This document shows, piece by piece, positions 10,116 through 19,351 of a stretch of 64,000 nt of DNA; position 1 is the stretch's first letter, and the number at the start of each line of letters is the position of its first letter. The DNA is taken from NCBI RefSeq assembly GCF_023050945.1, contig NZ_JALKIM010000007.1, positions 26,179 through 90,178 on the forward strand, read 5' to 3'. A program made the position numbers and the translations under genes. Origin of the DNA: Anaerobiospirillum sp. NML120448. Its GTDB lineage: Bacteria > Pseudomonadota > Gammaproteobacteria > Enterobacterales > Succinivibrionaceae. The notes under the pieces are model-generated. The model saw only the letters and a list, made by a program, of their open reading frames with translations. It had not been told where the DNA came from and searched no databases.

Positions 10116-11216
10116 CTAATAATTAGCAATGAAATGATTGTATGAGCCTGTTCCTAAGCGCAAGGTCACCTCTTGGCACTTGTTATTAACAATAGTGATT
10201 AAACCGCCATCGGTAGACAAAGAACTATTAAAGTTATCGTAATCTTTAGCCTCAGTGATCTCACCAATAGTAGTAATTCTAAAACCACGCAGCTCATCTT
10301 GGGCTTTGAGCTCACTTTCTAATGAAGCAAGGTTTTCCTTACTAATAGTAAAGACCAAGTTGTAATCGCCACCTGAGCTTAAAGCTAACTTTAATAAAGC
10401 TTTTTGTGACATCTTAAATTCACTTAAAAGAGACTTACTAATTGGATCTAAAGGCAAGCTTTCATAATTTAATAAGGCTCTAACCTTAGACTGAATCAAG
10501 ATATGACTAATATCGCCAAGCAAACCATCGGACACATCAATAGCGCATTGAGAATACTTAACTAATAAGCTGACAAATTTGCCCATACGCACATCATAGT
10601 TAAAAGCATGCTCTTCAAAGCTCTTTTTAGCATCAGAATCAAGATTTCTAATGGCATTGTTATACATAGATTTTACATATAAACCATTAGCACCAAGATT
10701 TCCTGTTACTACAATTAAGTCTCCTACCTTAGCTTGATTACGGCGTAGACTTTTGCCCTCAATATAGGACTTACCAAAGGCAGTAACACTAATAGCTAAA
10801 GGAGCTGATTTATGACTCACATGAGTGATATTACCGCCAATTAATAAGCAGTTATGATCAGCTAAGGTTGCTTGTAAGCCACGAGCAAAAGGCTCCCAAA
10901 ACTCATCAAAATCAATATAGCGATCAGGGATATCTAAGGATAAGGTCACATATTGAGGTTGCGCACCCATGGCATAAAGATCTGAAAAATTAACATCCAG
11001 AGTGCGATTGCCTAATAAAAAAGGATTGAAATTAGTAAAAAAGTGGACGTTTTCTATTAAGGTATCAGTGGTAATAGCATAAGTGCCATTCATGTTTACC
11101 AGAGCTGCATCATCTCCAATACCGAGCACTAGTCCCTTGCCTGTTGCATGATGCTCTAAGTCAGGATTTAGCTGAGAAAAGTATTGTTCAATAAAAGAAA
11201 ACTCATCTGTTGGCAT
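10116..11216 (-). CDS. thiL: Thiamine-monophosphate kinase ThiL
   Basis: Phosphorylates thiamine monophosphate to thiamine diphosphate, the last step of thiamine cofactor synthesis, in the cytosol. The motifs GDDAALVNMNG, TTDTLIENVHF, DVNFSDLYAMGAQP (metal and nucleotide binding) and IDVSDGLLGD identify the ThiL/PurM-like fold. At 366 residues it is about 40 longer than E. coli ThiL, mainly in the middle and C-terminal parts. It lies downstream of nusB as in E. coli ribD-ribH-nusB-thiL, but a terminator hairpin stands between the two genes here. Confidence 0.95.
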   Translation of the reverse strand: MPTDEFSFIEQYFSQLNPDLEHHATGKGLVLGIGDDAALVNMNGTYAITTDTLIENVHFFTNFNPFLLGNRTLDVNFSDLYAMGAQPQYVTLSLDIPDRYIDFDEFWEPFARGLQATLADHNCLLIGGNITHVSHKSAPLAISVTAFGKSYIEGKSLRRNQAKVGDLIVVTGNLGANGLYVKSMYNNAIRNLDSDAKKSFEEHAFNYDVRMGKFVSLLVKYSQCAIDVSDGLLGDISHILIQSKVRALLNYESLPLDPISKSLLSEFKMSQKALLKLALSSGGDYNLVFTISKENLASLESELKAQDELRGFRITTIGEITEAKDYDNFNSSLSTDGGLITIVNNKCQEVTLRLGTGSYNHFIANY

Positions 11217-11313
11217 TATCCTACTCCACCCTACCCTAGTAAAAAGTTCTTATAAATACTAAAACCAAGAACCACTCAAGAGCATAAATAAGAAGATCTT
11301 GGTTTTAGCCTTT

Positions 11314-11343
11314 AAAAAATTAGACCCATAAAATGGGCCTAAT
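11314..11343 (-). terminator. Intrinsic terminator after nusB
   Basis: On the minus strand TTAGGCCCAT pairs with ATGGGTCTAA (one G-T pair) around TTT and is followed by AATTTTTT. A second, wider inverted repeat (AAAACCAAGA with TCTTGGTTTT) lies at about 11264-11305, between this terminator and thiL. Confidence 0.8.
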
Positions 11344-11367
11344 CTGTTAATAAATTAATGTCTGAGC

Positions 11368-11802
11368 TTACTTTAAGTTTAAAGCCTTAACCACCTTATC
11401 AAGCACACCATTCACAAACTTGTGACTATCTTGCTCAGCAAAAGACTTAGCTAACATGATAGCCTCATTAATTACTACCTTGAATGGAACCTCTTGGCGG
11501 TACTTAAGCTCAAAAGTACCTAAGCGTAAAATAGCCTTATCCACTTGATCCAAGTCCTTTAATGGACGGGATAAGAAAGGCTCAAACACTGCATCTAAAT
11601 ATTCACAGTTGGCAATTACACCTTGAATTAAATCGTGCATGTAATCAAGATCAGCACCCTGTACTGGTTGATCTTCTAAAAACTGCTGTTCAATGGTGGT
11701 GGCTGATTGGTTAGTTAATTGCCACTGATAAATGGCCTGAAGCGCAAAGTGACGAGCTTTGTGGCGCATTGCTGGGGTTGCTGCACCCTCAGTTTGATCC
11801 AT
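11368..11802 (-). CDS. nusB: Transcription antitermination factor NusB
   Basis: NusB binds boxA RNA with NusE (S10) and allows RNA polymerase to read through rRNA operons. The 144 residues are standard. An N-terminal ARHFALQAIYQWQLT helix and the C-terminal VINEAIMLAKSFAEQDSHKFVNGVLDKV signature are intact. The gene is part of the rib-nusB-thiL order but is separated from ribH by 367 nt containing a striking GGCC repeat tract, so it may have its own promoter. Confidence 0.96.
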   Translation of the reverse strand: MDQTEGAATPAMRHKARHFALQAIYQWQLTNQSATTIEQQFLEDQPVQGADLDYMHDLIQGVIANCEYLDAVFEPFLSRPLKDLDQVDKAILRLGTFELKYRQEVPFKVVINEAIMLAKSFAEQDSHKFVNGVLDKVVKALNLK

Positions 11803-11940
11803 ATAAACCTCAAAATAAGATTAATGCAAGATAGTAGTAAGTATCATTTCATCATATCTTCGCCTCAACGGCGATGAATTGTTATGATGCGACCTCTTAC
11901 TGTAAATATCTACTATAAAGTAGTTGCCATAAGATAACTT

Positions 11941-12066
11941 TCACGGCCCTTAAGGCCCTTTCATGGCCCATCACAGCCACTTACAGCCCTTTAATGGCCT
12001 TTACGGCATCTGGCCTTTACGGTCATTACCTGGCCTGCAATGGCCTGTTGTAGCCTGTCATGGCGA
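11941..12066. repeat. Periodic GGCC repeat tract between nusB and ribH
   Basis: About thirteen diverged copies of a unit like TTYAYGGCCY stand in line. The GGCC (or one-base variants AGCC, GGCA, GGTC) begin at about 11945, 11954, 11965, 11975, 11985, 11996, 12005, 12012, 12021, 12032, 12042, 12052 and 12062. The spacing is 7-11 nt, mostly 9-11, close to one turn of B-DNA. The rest of the gap (11803-11940) shows no gene, and 12100-12147 holds an 8-bp inverted repeat (GCTCTAGG/CCTAGAGC). No open reading frame of note spans the tract. Confidence 0.75.
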
Positions 12067-12169
12067 AGGTTAACTTATGGCAAATACCTGTTAAATGCTA
12101 GCTCTAGGATCAAAAAACCATAGTTTAACTTGAGCCTAGAGCCTGACCTTAAAATTAATTAAGTTGTAA

Positions 12170-12646
12170 TTAGTCCTTTAACTGACGCATTACATTGATC
12201 ATTTCTAAAGCAGCAGAGGCAGCTTCGCTACCCTTGTTACCAGCCTTGGAGCCAGCGCGTTGTACAGCCTCGTCTAAAGTGTTAGTAGTTAAAACACCAT
12301 TAGAAACGATCATTCGATTAGATAAGGTAACCTGAGTAATACCTTTAGCACACTCATTAGCTACTACTTCAAAGTGATAAGTAGCACCACGAATTACGCA
12401 ACCTAAAGCAATTAAAGCATCATACTTGCCGCTCTTAGCCATTGCCTCTAGAGCTAATGGAATCTCAATGGCACCAGGAACACGAACTACAGTGATGTTC
12501 TCATCGCAAACTTGGCCTTCTCTCTTTAAAGTATCAAGAGCACCATCCAATAATCTTTCACAAATAAAGCTATTGAAACGTGAAACCACAATGCCAACCT
12601 TGGCATCTTGGCAAGGCTTAATGCCATCAATGAAATTCACAGACAT
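12170..12646 (-). CDS. ribH: 6,7-dimethyl-8-ribityllumazine synthase
   Basis: Condenses the ribitylamino-uracil intermediate with dihydroxybutanone phosphate to form lumazine, the penultimate step of riboflavin synthesis. The 158 residues carry [49 protein letters not shown] (with the catalytic histidine) and a C-terminal GNKGSEAA. It assembles as a shell in the family. It follows ribE after about 200 nt in which possible -10 boxes (TATACT) occur, so it may be transcribed from its own promoter as well as from the rib operon. Confidence 0.97.
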   Translation of the reverse strand: MSVNFIDGIKPCQDAKVGIVVSRFNSFICERLLDGALDTLKREGQVCDENITVVRVPGAIEIPLALEAMAKSGKYDALIALGCVIRGATYHFEVVANECAKGITQVTLSNRMIVSNGVLTTNTLDEAVQRAGSKAGNKGSEAASAALEMINVMRQLKD

Positions 12647-12847
12647 TACAAAGACTCCACACTCTCATAAGTATCTTTTAATTACGAAAATACTACTTAT
12701 GAGTTACTACTATCACCATGAACGCACAAGCGTTCGTAATTAATTCTAACTATGGCTAGTATATGCATAAAGCGCATACAGTCGCCATTTTATCAATGCG
12801 TTAGTATAGCATACAACAATAATAGGCTAAATAGAGCCGTTTAAAGA

Positions 12848-13510
12848 CTAAAAGAAGCCGTTTTTTTGTAAGCTTTCTAAAGTTACTTGAGAATTGCTTT
12901 GATTATTACTTGAAGAACTATTGGCTTGTAATAAGCGCTCTAAATAACGAGCTAAGACATCGACCTCAAGATTGACCTTAGAGCCTGGTCTAAATGAAGT
13001 TGCCACTTCTTGTTGAGTATGAGGGATTAAAGTTAATCTAAAATCACAATCCCTTACCTCATTTACAGTCAATGAGATGCCATCTACCGCAATAGAACCT
13101 TTCATAGCAATATAGTGCTTAAGGTTTTGTGGTGCTTGAATCCAAATATTAATGGCATCATCTACACGATAGTTTTCTAGTACTGTACCTACACCATCTA
13201 CGTGACCTTGCATAATATGACCACCTAAACGAGTGTGAGTGGTACAAGCCAACTCTAAGTTAACCTCAGTTCCTGGACTATAAAATCCAAAGCAAGTTAA
13301 ATTTACACTTTCAAAAGAGAGATCAGCCTCATAGGCATCCTCACGTAATGCTGTAGCGGTTAAACATACACCATTAGTAGCAATAGAATCGCCTAATCTT
13401 ACTCTGTCCTTTAAAAAGGCACTATCAGTTCTGATCACTACATGAGCGCCCTTACCATTGCGCTCAATGCTTTCAATTACACCTTTGGACTCAACAATAC
13501 CAGTAAACAT
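12848..13510 (-). CDS. ribE: Riboflavin synthase, alpha subunit
   Basis: Dismutates two lumazine molecules to riboflavin and the ribitylamino-uracil. The start MFTGIVESKG and two tandem lumazine-binding repeats (about 1-97 and 98-195, each with a G-x-H-x-x-Q/T-H-x-D-G type loop such as GGHIMQGHVDG) are diagnostic. A TTG immediately precedes the ATG; the ATG at 13510 with AGGA upstream is the expected start. The C terminus has an extra Ser/Asn-rich run. It follows ribD by 54 nt, so the two are probably cotranscribed. Confidence 0.97.
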   Translation of the reverse strand: MFTGIVESKGVIESIERNGKGAHVVIRTDSAFLKDRVRLGDSIATNGVCLTATALREDAYEADLSFESVNLTCFGFYSPGTEVNLELACTTHTRLGGHIMQGHVDGVGTVLENYRVDDAINIWIQAPQNLKHYIAMKGSIAVDGISLTVNEVRDCDFRLTLIPHTQQEVATSFRPGSKVNLEVDVLARYLERLLQANSSSSNNQSNSQVTLESLQKNGFF

Positions 13511-13564
13511 CAAACATCCTAATAATAAACAAAATCCACACTAAGCTGCCACTATCTAAGCCCA

Positions 13565-15262
13565 TTAGCGCTTAAGACTTTGCTCCCCTCTAATAGGGTC
13601 GCTTAAAATCAAGCCAAAATTGGACTTAAAGGTCTTAACCTTGCACTTTTTAAACTTCAAGGCATTACATAATTTAGCAGGCTCATGGATAGCAAAAGCA
13701 CTCTTAGCCTCAAGACCTAAAATCATAGGGCTCATATAGCAATAGCACTCATCAATTAAGCCTTGCTCCAAGAAAGCAGAGCCTAAGCTTGATCCTGCCT
13801 CTACCATAGCCACACGAATATCTTTAGAGCCTAAAAAGTCCAGAGCCGCACTAATAGAAGCATGAGGCTTATGATCGGATCCTAGAGCAAATGGTACTAC
13901 CACGATAAAGACTCTATCTGACCATTTTTCGACCACAAAGTCCACACCTCTAGCCACCACCTTGCTCTCATCAATTTTCCAGCTTGGCTGAGCATAGACC
14001 TCATCTTCCACGCCACAAGATAGGCTCTTGTTAGTGTCCAACACTAACTCTTTAGCCTTCTTATCAGCCACCTTTACCTTAGCCTTGGCCCCTGCGCTAG
14101 CACCAGAGCTTGCGCTCTTGGAGATAGCACTAGTGCTCTTGCTGGTGCTCTTGCGTGCCCTGATCTTAGCACCAGTGCTAGTGCTAGCACTCGCACTAGC
14201 CTCTTGAGTAACATCTGAGCTCTTAGCTGACTTCTTGCCACCAGAGCTTACGCTCTTTGAACTTGTGCTCTTGGAGCTGGTGCTAGCGCTAGCGCTAGCG
14301 CTAGCTTTTTTAGGCTCAGCAGGAGCCACCTCATCAAGTTGGGCCTTAGAGCAGCAAGAGCAAGCGTCCTCTGCCTTTGCCTTTTTCTTCTTTTTGGAAG
14401 TTGGGGCTTTTTCAGCTTTAGCCCCATCATTGCTCTTAGCTACATCATTGGAGCCTACTACAATGTAGTTTTCACCTGTGGTGAAAATAGCAAAAGGATC
14501 AAGATCACTCAATTGCTTATTAGGCAAGAGTGTAGCCTTGGAGTCTAAAATTACCTTGATAGGCTGCTTAATTAAAGTAGTATCCAGCCCTGTTAATAAC
14601 TTAATAGGCAAATCCTCAAGACGTACATTAAGTTTTGGATTATCACTTAATACTGTCTTATAAGAGGTGATCACGGCATCTGACCATAATCTTAAACGCT
14701 GGACATCAGCACGACATTGATCGTTAGTAATCCATTTAGACTCATTGCTTGATAAAGCAACTTTGCCATCCAAGCTCATACCATATTTTAAAATGGTAAA
14801 AGGACGATTAGTGGTAATAGATTTAAAGAAAGCACGATTGAGTTTGAGGCACTCTTTATTGAGCTTGCCTGTTGCCTTAACCACATCAATATGGGCATCC
14901 AGTAGCATTTTAATGCCTTTACCTGCTACCTTAGGATTAGGATCAGTAGAGCCAATAACTACCTTTTTTACTTTGGCATCGATTAAAGCCTGAGCACAAG
15001 GAGGAGTACGACCATAATGAGAACAAGGCTCTAAAGTGACATAGCATGTTGCACCTTCAACCTCGTAATTGGCAGCTCTTAAAGCCATAACCTCAGCATG
15101 AGGCTGACCTGCACAATGATGGAAGCCCATGCCTAAGATCTTATTATTGCGCACAATAACGCAGCCCACGGCTGGATTTGGTGAGGTGGTATAGCGGCCT
15201 TTCTTAGCCTCAGCTAAAGCCATCTTTAAATAGTATGAATCACTATGCTTTTCTTTGTTCAT
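13565..15262 (-). CDS. ribD: Bifunctional riboflavin biosynthesis protein RibD with a large low-complexity insert
   Basis: Deaminates and then reduces the pyrimidine intermediate of riboflavin synthesis. Numbering is from the ATG at 15280, six codons upstream; the internal ATG at 15262 with GAGG five bases upstream looks the better start. The deaminase domain (to about 150) keeps the zinc motif HAE (61-63) and PCSHYGRTPPC (85-95). The reductase domain runs from about 160. It is split by an insert, about 280-445, of Lys/Ala then Ser/Ala/Thr-rich repeats with a CSCC cluster (307-310). The fold resumes with VVPFALGSDH and VEAGSSLGSAFLEQGLIDE. At 565-571 residues it is about 200 longer than E. 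coli RibD (367). Confidence 0.93.
   Translation of the reverse strand: MNKEKHSDSYYLKMALAEAKKGRYTTSPNPAVGCVIVRNNKILGMGFHHCAGQPHAEVMALRAANYEVEGATCYVTLEPCSHYGRTPPCAQALIDAKVKKVVIGSTDPNPKVAGKGIKMLLDAHIDVVKATGKLNKECLKLNRAFFKSITTNRPFTILKYGMSLDGKVALSSNESKWITNDQCRADVQRLRLWSDAVITSYKTVLSDNPKLNVRLEDLPIKLLTGLDTTLIKQPIKVILDSKATLLPNKQLSDLDPFAIFTTGENYIVVGSNDVAKSNDGAKAEKAPTSKKKKKAKAEDACSCCSKAQLDEVAPAEPKKASASASASTSSKSTSSKSVSSGGKKSAKSSDVTQEASASASTSTGAKIRARKSTSKSTSAISKSASSGASAGAKAKVKVADKKAKELVLDTNKSLSCGVEDEVYAQPSWKIDESKVVARGVDFVVEKWSDRVFIVVVPFALGSDHKPHASISAALDFLGSKDIRVAMVEAGSSLGSAFLEQGLIDECYCYMSPMILGLEAKSAFAIHEPAKLCNALKFKKCKVKTFKSNFGLILSDPIRGEQSLKR
14160..14306. repeat. Short tandem repeats inside ribD
   Basis: Bases 14282-14305 are four perfect copies of the hexamer GCTAGC, encoding Ala-Ser on the minus strand. 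Looser copies (GTGCTA, GCACTA) extend left to about 14160 and beyond. Units of six keep the reading frame when copy number changes, as expected for replication slippage. Confidence 0.85.
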
Positions 15263-15284
15263 GTTGACCTCTGTGCCCATTGTG

Positions 15285-15397
15285 CCTAACGAGCCTAGCG
15301 TGACCGACCTGCCAGCCAGAGCGACGCACTCGACGTGCTCGTCTGACCTGCTCGCCTGACATGCTCGACGTTCCCGTCTGACGGGCTCGACGTGCCC
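15285..15397. repeat. GC-rich GAC/CTCG repeat tract upstream of ribD
   Basis: A run of related units (CGACGTGCTCG, CTGACCTGCTCG, CTGACATGCTCG, CTGACGGGCTCG, CGACGTTCCCG). GAC trinucleotides from 15323 onward are spaced 9, 13, 13, 9, 13 and 9 nt. The tract begins about 20 nt before the chosen ribD start, so it would form part of the leader. It is far more GC-rich than its surroundings. The remainder of the gap to glyA (15398-15583) holds no gene. Confidence 0.7.
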
Positions 15398-15583
15398 TTT
15401 GTTTGCGACTGTTTACGCAGCCATAAAAGAACTGGCTACATCATCTAATTGTTAGCCCTTGCTCTTAAAACAACCATTAATTGGCCTGCTAAGAGCCCAG
15501 ATTAACTTACTAGCAATACTTATTATATGCTTAGCAAGCTAATTACAGAGTTCCTAATCTATGGCCATAAATGTCTATCTTAG

Positions 15584-15640
15584 CCAAAAAATAATGAGCT
15601 ACCTCAAATTGCTTTAAAGCTTTTGACGTAGCTCATTATT
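15584..15640 (-). terminator. Intrinsic terminator after glyA
   Basis: On the minus strand a 13-bp stem (AATAATGAGCTAC with GTAGCTCATTATT), extended by TCAAA/TTTGA inside, is followed by TTTT. It lies about 40 nt past the glyA stop. Confidence 0.9.
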
Positions 15641-15680
15641 TAAAGGCTTAAAGATAAATTAAGCAAGCAAAACTATATTA

Positions 15681-16940
15681 TTAGTCTTTATATACAGGGA
15701 ACTTAGCGCATAAAGCTTGTACCTTAGCACGAGCCTGAGCAATAACTTCCTCATTTTGGTAGTTATCAAGCACATCACAAATGATGTTAGCAAGCTCACG
15801 AACCTCGTTCTCCTTGAAACCACGACGGGTGCAAGCTGGAGTGCCTAAACGTAAGCCAGAGGTGATGAATGGGCTACGTGGGTCGCCAGGAACAGAGTTC
15901 TTGTTAACAGTGATGTTAGCCTTACCTAAAGCAGCCTCAGCATCCTTACCAGTCATCTCTAAACCGATGAAGTCTAATAAGAATAAGTGATTGTGGGTAC
16001 CGCCAGATACTACCTTGTAACCACGCTCCATAACTACATCGCACATTACCTTAGCATTAGCAACTACTTGCTTTTGGTAATCAACGAACCAAGGCTCCAT
16101 AGCCTCCTTGAATACTACAGCCTTAGCAGCGATAACGTGCATTAATGGGCCGCCCTGAGAGCCTGGGAAGATAGCAGAATTTAACTTCTTGTATAAAGCT
16201 TCGTCGTGGCAGTTAGATAAGATAAAGCCAGAACGTGGGCCACCTAAGGACTTGTGGGTGGTAGAGGTAACTACGTGAGCATAGTCAATTGGGCTTGGGT
16301 ATACGCCAGCAGCGATTAAGCCTGCAACGTGAGCCATATCAACCATTAAGTAAGCACCAACCTCATCGGCAATCTCACGCATCTTCTTCCAATCAACGAT
16401 GCCAGAGTAAGCAGAGAAGCCAGCTACTAAAACCTTTGGCTTAACCTCTAAAGCCTTAGCACGGATATCCTCATAATCAAGCTCACCAGCCTCGTTAACA
16501 CCGTATTGAACAGAGTTATAAACCTTACCAGAGAAGCTTACAGAAGCACCGTGAGTTAAGTGACCACCAGCAGCTAAAGATAAGCCTAAAATGGTGTCAC
16601 CTGGGTTACATAAAGCCATGTAAGCAGCGCAGTTAGCTTGAGAACCTGCGTGTGGCTGTACGTTTGCATAGTCACAGTGGAAGAGCTTGCAAGCACGATC
16701 AATAGCTAAACGCTCAACCTCATCAACGTACTCACAACCACCATAGTAACGCTTGCCTGGGTAACCCTCAGCGTACTTGTTGGTTAATTGAGAGCCTTGT
16801 GCCTCCATGACACAGCGGCTGGCGTAGTTCTCAGAAGCGATGAGCTCGATATGATCTTCTTGACGGTTGTTCTCAGCAGACATGGCGCTGAAAAGTTCTG
16901 GATCGTACTGAGCAATAGACTTGGAAGTATTAATCATCAT
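15681..16940 (-). CDS. glyA: Serine hydroxymethyltransferase
   Basis: A PLP enzyme that interconverts serine and glycine and supplies one-carbon units on tetrahydrofolate. The 419 residues are standard (E. coli 417). The PLP lysine sits in [43 protein letters not shown] and the C-terminal [12 protein letters not shown] are conserved. Two ATGs lie in tandem at the start (16940 and 16937); GAGG lies about 15 nt upstream, farther than usual. The gene is single, with a 766-nt upstream gap shared with divergent aroQ. Confidence 0.98.
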   Translation of the reverse strand: MMINTSKSIAQYDPELFSAMSAENNRQEDHIELIASENYASRCVMEAQGSQLTNKYAEGYPGKRYYGGCEYVDEVERLAIDRACKLFHCDYANVQPHAGSQANCAAYMALCNPGDTILGLSLAAGGHLTHGASVSFSGKVYNSVQYGVNEAGELDYEDIRAKALEVKPKVLVAGFSAYSGIVDWKKMREIADEVGAYLMVDMAHVAGLIAAGVYPSPIDYAHVVTSTTHKSLGGPRSGFILSNCHDEALYKKLNSAIFPGSQGGPLMHVIAAKAVVFKEAMEPWFVDYQKQVVANAKVMCDVVMERGYKVVSGGTHNHLFLLDFIGLEMTGKDAEAALGKANITVNKNSVPGDPRSPFITSGLRLGTPACTRRGFKENEVRELANIICDVLDNYQNEEVIAQARAKVQALCAKFPVYKD

Positions 16941-17706
16941 AGTAAGTGTTTTTTTGCCTCGACTAGTAAAGTGGTGTTAACAAATTACTAACTTTGGCAT
17001 CTCCTGAAGTGCACGCTACGGGCAAGCCCATAACAATTATGTGAATACTGACGAGTTTTCCAACTACCTGCTCTTATAGAAGATAAACTATAAGACACAA
17101 GCTTGTAGCATCATATATGATCTACAATTTGCCCAAGAGCGAAAACACTCTTTAGGCCTTTAAAGTCCGCAAGTTGCTAAACGGACTAAAAAATCTTATA
17201 AAACTACCTAAAATTAAGCAGGCGCTAGGTACCGAAGAAGTGAGTACTATTAGAAAGGAAAATTACTAACAAATTCGGGTCACCATTCTAGCATAATACA
17301 AGCAAGGATAGCCGAAAAAGCACCAAATTTGCACTTAATAAAATTATCTTTTTCATAAGTGCAAGCCTTAGCTGACTAATATGTGATCTATCCATAATAG
17401 CTATCTAGTATTGCCAGAATATTGTGATATACATCACATCTTAACAATGAGTAAGTGCACTTTTTCTTATAAATTAAGTCAAACTTGCTAACACCTTGGT
17501 TTTAAATCCAAGTTTAGCAATCAAACTATTTACCAACAGCCTGTCAGTACTTTGATAGGTATCGTGTATCGTGGCTGCATAAGATCATGTGATTGTGATT
17601 TTTCTTTCATTTTTCATGGAAAAAAGCTAAAAAATCCAGAAAATTTAAAACAAAAGCGGCATTTGTTGGTAAAATCAGTGCAATTTTGACTATTGGAGAA
17701 AAAACT
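16941..17706. other. glyA-aroQ divergent intergenic region
   Basis: No gene is visible. The half near glyA contains small inverted repeats (TAGATCATATATGATGCTA on the minus strand around 17110-17128, and GGGCTTGCCC near 17021-17030) but no known riboswitch signature that I can recognise. The middle holds a perfect CRP-type site at 17423-17438. The half near aroQ is AT-rich with no unambiguous promoter. Confidence 0.45.
17423..17438. promoter_or_regulatory. CRP (cAMP receptor protein) binding site
   Basis: TGTGATATACATCACA matches the CRP consensus TGTGA-N6-TCACA perfectly. It lies 268 nt upstream of the aroQ start and 482 nt upstream of glyA, so which gene it serves is unclear. The sequence match is seen; the regulation is inferred. 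Confidence 0.65.
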
Positions 17707-18159
17707 TTGGCTACTTTTAAAGTATTGGTCATTAATGGCCCTAATCTCAACTTTTTAGGTATACGTGAGCCCAAGGTCTATGGTAGTGACAATCTTGAGT
17801 CCTTGGTTTGCAACCTCCAAAAGCAAAGCGCTGAGCTTGGTGTTTCTTTAGAGCATTTTCAATCTAATAGTGAAGGTGCCATTGTTGATAAGATTCAGCA
17901 AGCTTATGGCAATACAGATTTCATTTTAATTAATGCAGGCGCATATACTCATACTAGCGTTGCTATTTTAGACGCTTTAGGATCAGTCTCAATTCCATTT
18001 ATTGAGATTCATATTTCTAATGTGCATGCACGTGAGTCTTTCCGCCATCACTCTTATCTATCCGCTAAAGCCATGGGAGTGATTGTAGGATTTGGACTTG
18101 ATGGTTATTACTTTGCTTTACAGAAGGCTGTTAAATACTTACAGTCTCAACAAGCATAA
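17707..18159 (+). CDS. aroQ: Type II 3-dehydroquinate dehydratase, TTG start
   Basis: Converts 3-dehydroquinate to 3-dehydroshikimate in the shikimate pathway. [21 protein letters not shown] (with the catalytic tyrosine), [17 protein letters not shown] and [18 protein letters not shown] (with the catalytic histidine) identify the dodecameric class II enzyme. The TTG at 17707 has GGAG eight bases upstream and gives 150 residues, the normal length. A further in-frame TTG at 17686 lies upstream of that ribosome site and is unlikely. The gene is not in an operon; accB follows 523 nt later, past a terminator. Confidence 0.94.
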   Translation: MATFKVLVINGPNLNFLGIREPKVYGSDNLESLVCNLQKQSAELGVSLEHFQSNSEGAIVDKIQQAYGNTDFILINAGAYTHTSVAILDALGSVSIPFIEIHISNVHARESFRHHSYLSAKAMGVIVGFGLDGYYFALQKAVKYLQSQQA

Positions 18160-18275
18160 TTATGCAAGGCATCTTTATTGATTTAATAGGTTTTAGCCTA
18201 TTTAGCAATAAAGCCCTGCTCTTGTTTGCTGTTTAGCAGCTTTAACTTAGAAACTAGTAGCAATCTTTACTTACA

Positions 18276-18321
18276 TAAAAAAGCAATTTGCAACTTTGTT
18301 TTAGCAAAGTAGGCTTTTTTT
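18276..18321 (+). terminator. Intrinsic terminator after aroQ
   Basis: ACTTTG pairs with CAAAGT around TTTTAG. Outer AAAAAAGC/GCTTTTTT pairing extends the stem across a small internal loop, and a run of seven T follows. Confidence 0.75.
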
Positions 18322-18682
18322 GCTCTTTTTAAGTAAGATTGATCTTGTATTTAAGCAATTAAGTTTTAAAATGCAATGCTTTGCTTTTATACAAAATTAT
18401 CAATTAAAGTTAAATTTAACCCTTTATATGTTTAAACCAAGCTAAATCAATTTAGCTTCGGCATTAAGCCCATAGCCCTGCTAGCTTTAAGCTTAATGCA
18501 TTTAGGTTAAATCTAGTTTTAATGTTCTTTGTATTTTCATAATACTAAAGAACACTTTGGTTGCTCTTAGTGACTACTTCTTAAATGCAAGCTATATCGC
18601 TCTAGGTTGTATAAGCTAATAAGCTTTGTAAAGCTACTTAGATAGAAGTATATATCCTTGCGTGTTTTATTCGGGAATCTAA
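18322..18682. other. Upstream region of accB
   Basis: AT-rich, no gene. A stretch at 18440-18500 contains self-complementary AGCTT/AAGCT and GCATTAAGC/GCTTAATGC segments (about 18461-18469 and 18491-18499) that could fold in a long accB leader. I see no clear promoter hexamers. Confidence 0.35.
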
Positions 18683-19174
18683 ATGCAAATTGACATTCAC
18701 AAGATCGCTAAATTGATTGACCTCGTCTCTAACTCAGATGTCGCTGAAATCAATTTAAAGCAAGGTGAGGAAGAACTACGTATTTCTCGCCAGTCTACTG
18801 TGGTTGCACCAGCTGTTCAAACCGTAGTTGCTGCCCCTGCTCCTGTAGCTCCAATGGCCGCTGCTCCAGTAGCCGCCGCCCCTGTAGCCCAAGCAGCCCC
18901 AGCCGAGGCTACTCCAGCTGCCGCCCCTGCTGTTGATGATTCCAAGATCATGCGTTCTACTATGGTCGGTACTTTCTATCGCTCTGCAAGCCCAACTAGC
19001 GCCCCATTTGTTGAAGTTGGCTCTACTGTAAACCAAGGCGATACCTTGTGCATAGTTGAAGCTATGAAGATGATGAATCAAATCACTGCTGACCGCTCTG
19101 GTACCATTAAGAAGATCTTAGTTGAAAATGGTACTACTGTTGAGTTTGATCAGCCAATCTTCGAGTTTGAATAA
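18683..19174 (+). CDS. accB: Biotin carboxyl carrier protein of acetyl-CoA carboxylase
   Basis: Carries biotin between biotin carboxylase (AccC) and the carboxyltransferase in the first step of fatty acid synthesis. The N terminus [20 protein letters not shown] is typical. A Pro/Ala linker spans about 40-85. The biotinyl domain has EAMKMMNQI with the modified lysine at 129 and the BCCP thumb region ([22 protein letters not shown]). The 163 residues are normal (E. coli 156). accC follows, but after an unusually long 207-nt structured gap. Confidence 0.98.
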   Translation: MQIDIHKIAKLIDLVSNSDVAEINLKQGEEELRISRQSTVVAPAVQTVVAAPAPVAPMAAAPVAAAPVAQAAPAEATPAAAPAVDDSKIMRSTMVGTFYRSASPTSAPFVEVGSTVNQGDTLCIVEAMKMMNQITADRSGTIKKILVENGTTVEFDQPIFEFE

Positions 19175-19215
19175 GATTTAGATCTAAAACTTAATCAACT
19201 TGCTCATCTGCATCA

Positions 19216-19351
19216 AGAGCCTAAATAACAGTTTATTTAGGCTCTGTAAAATTAAATTGAGTAAGTTCCCCGACCAAACCTCTCATCTTTTATTTGCCTA
19301 TCTCTTTTACTGAAATAAATTTAGGCTCTTTTGCTTTATAGCAGGTTTGGT
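19216..19351 (+). promoter_or_regulatory. Structured accB-accC intercistronic region with alternative pairing
   Basis: Bases 19216-19228 and 19233-19245 form a perfect 13-bp hairpin with a 4-nt loop and no T run. The 11-nt right arm (ATTTAGGCTCT) is repeated exactly at 19319-19329, so the left arm could pair with either copy. A separate 9-bp inverted repeat (19273-19281 with 19343-19351) closes just before accC. Mutually exclusive folds of this kind are the layout of attenuators and switches, but no ligand or factor is implied by the sequence. Confidence 0.5.

Noticed and set aside
11941..12066. CRISPR array as an explanation for the GGCC tract
   Set aside because: Units are about 10 nt, diverged and without spacers; there are no cas genes in the window.
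16941..17280. Glycine or SAM riboswitch upstream of glyA
   Set aside because: Small inverted repeats are present, but none of the conserved riboswitch core sequences that I know is recognisable.
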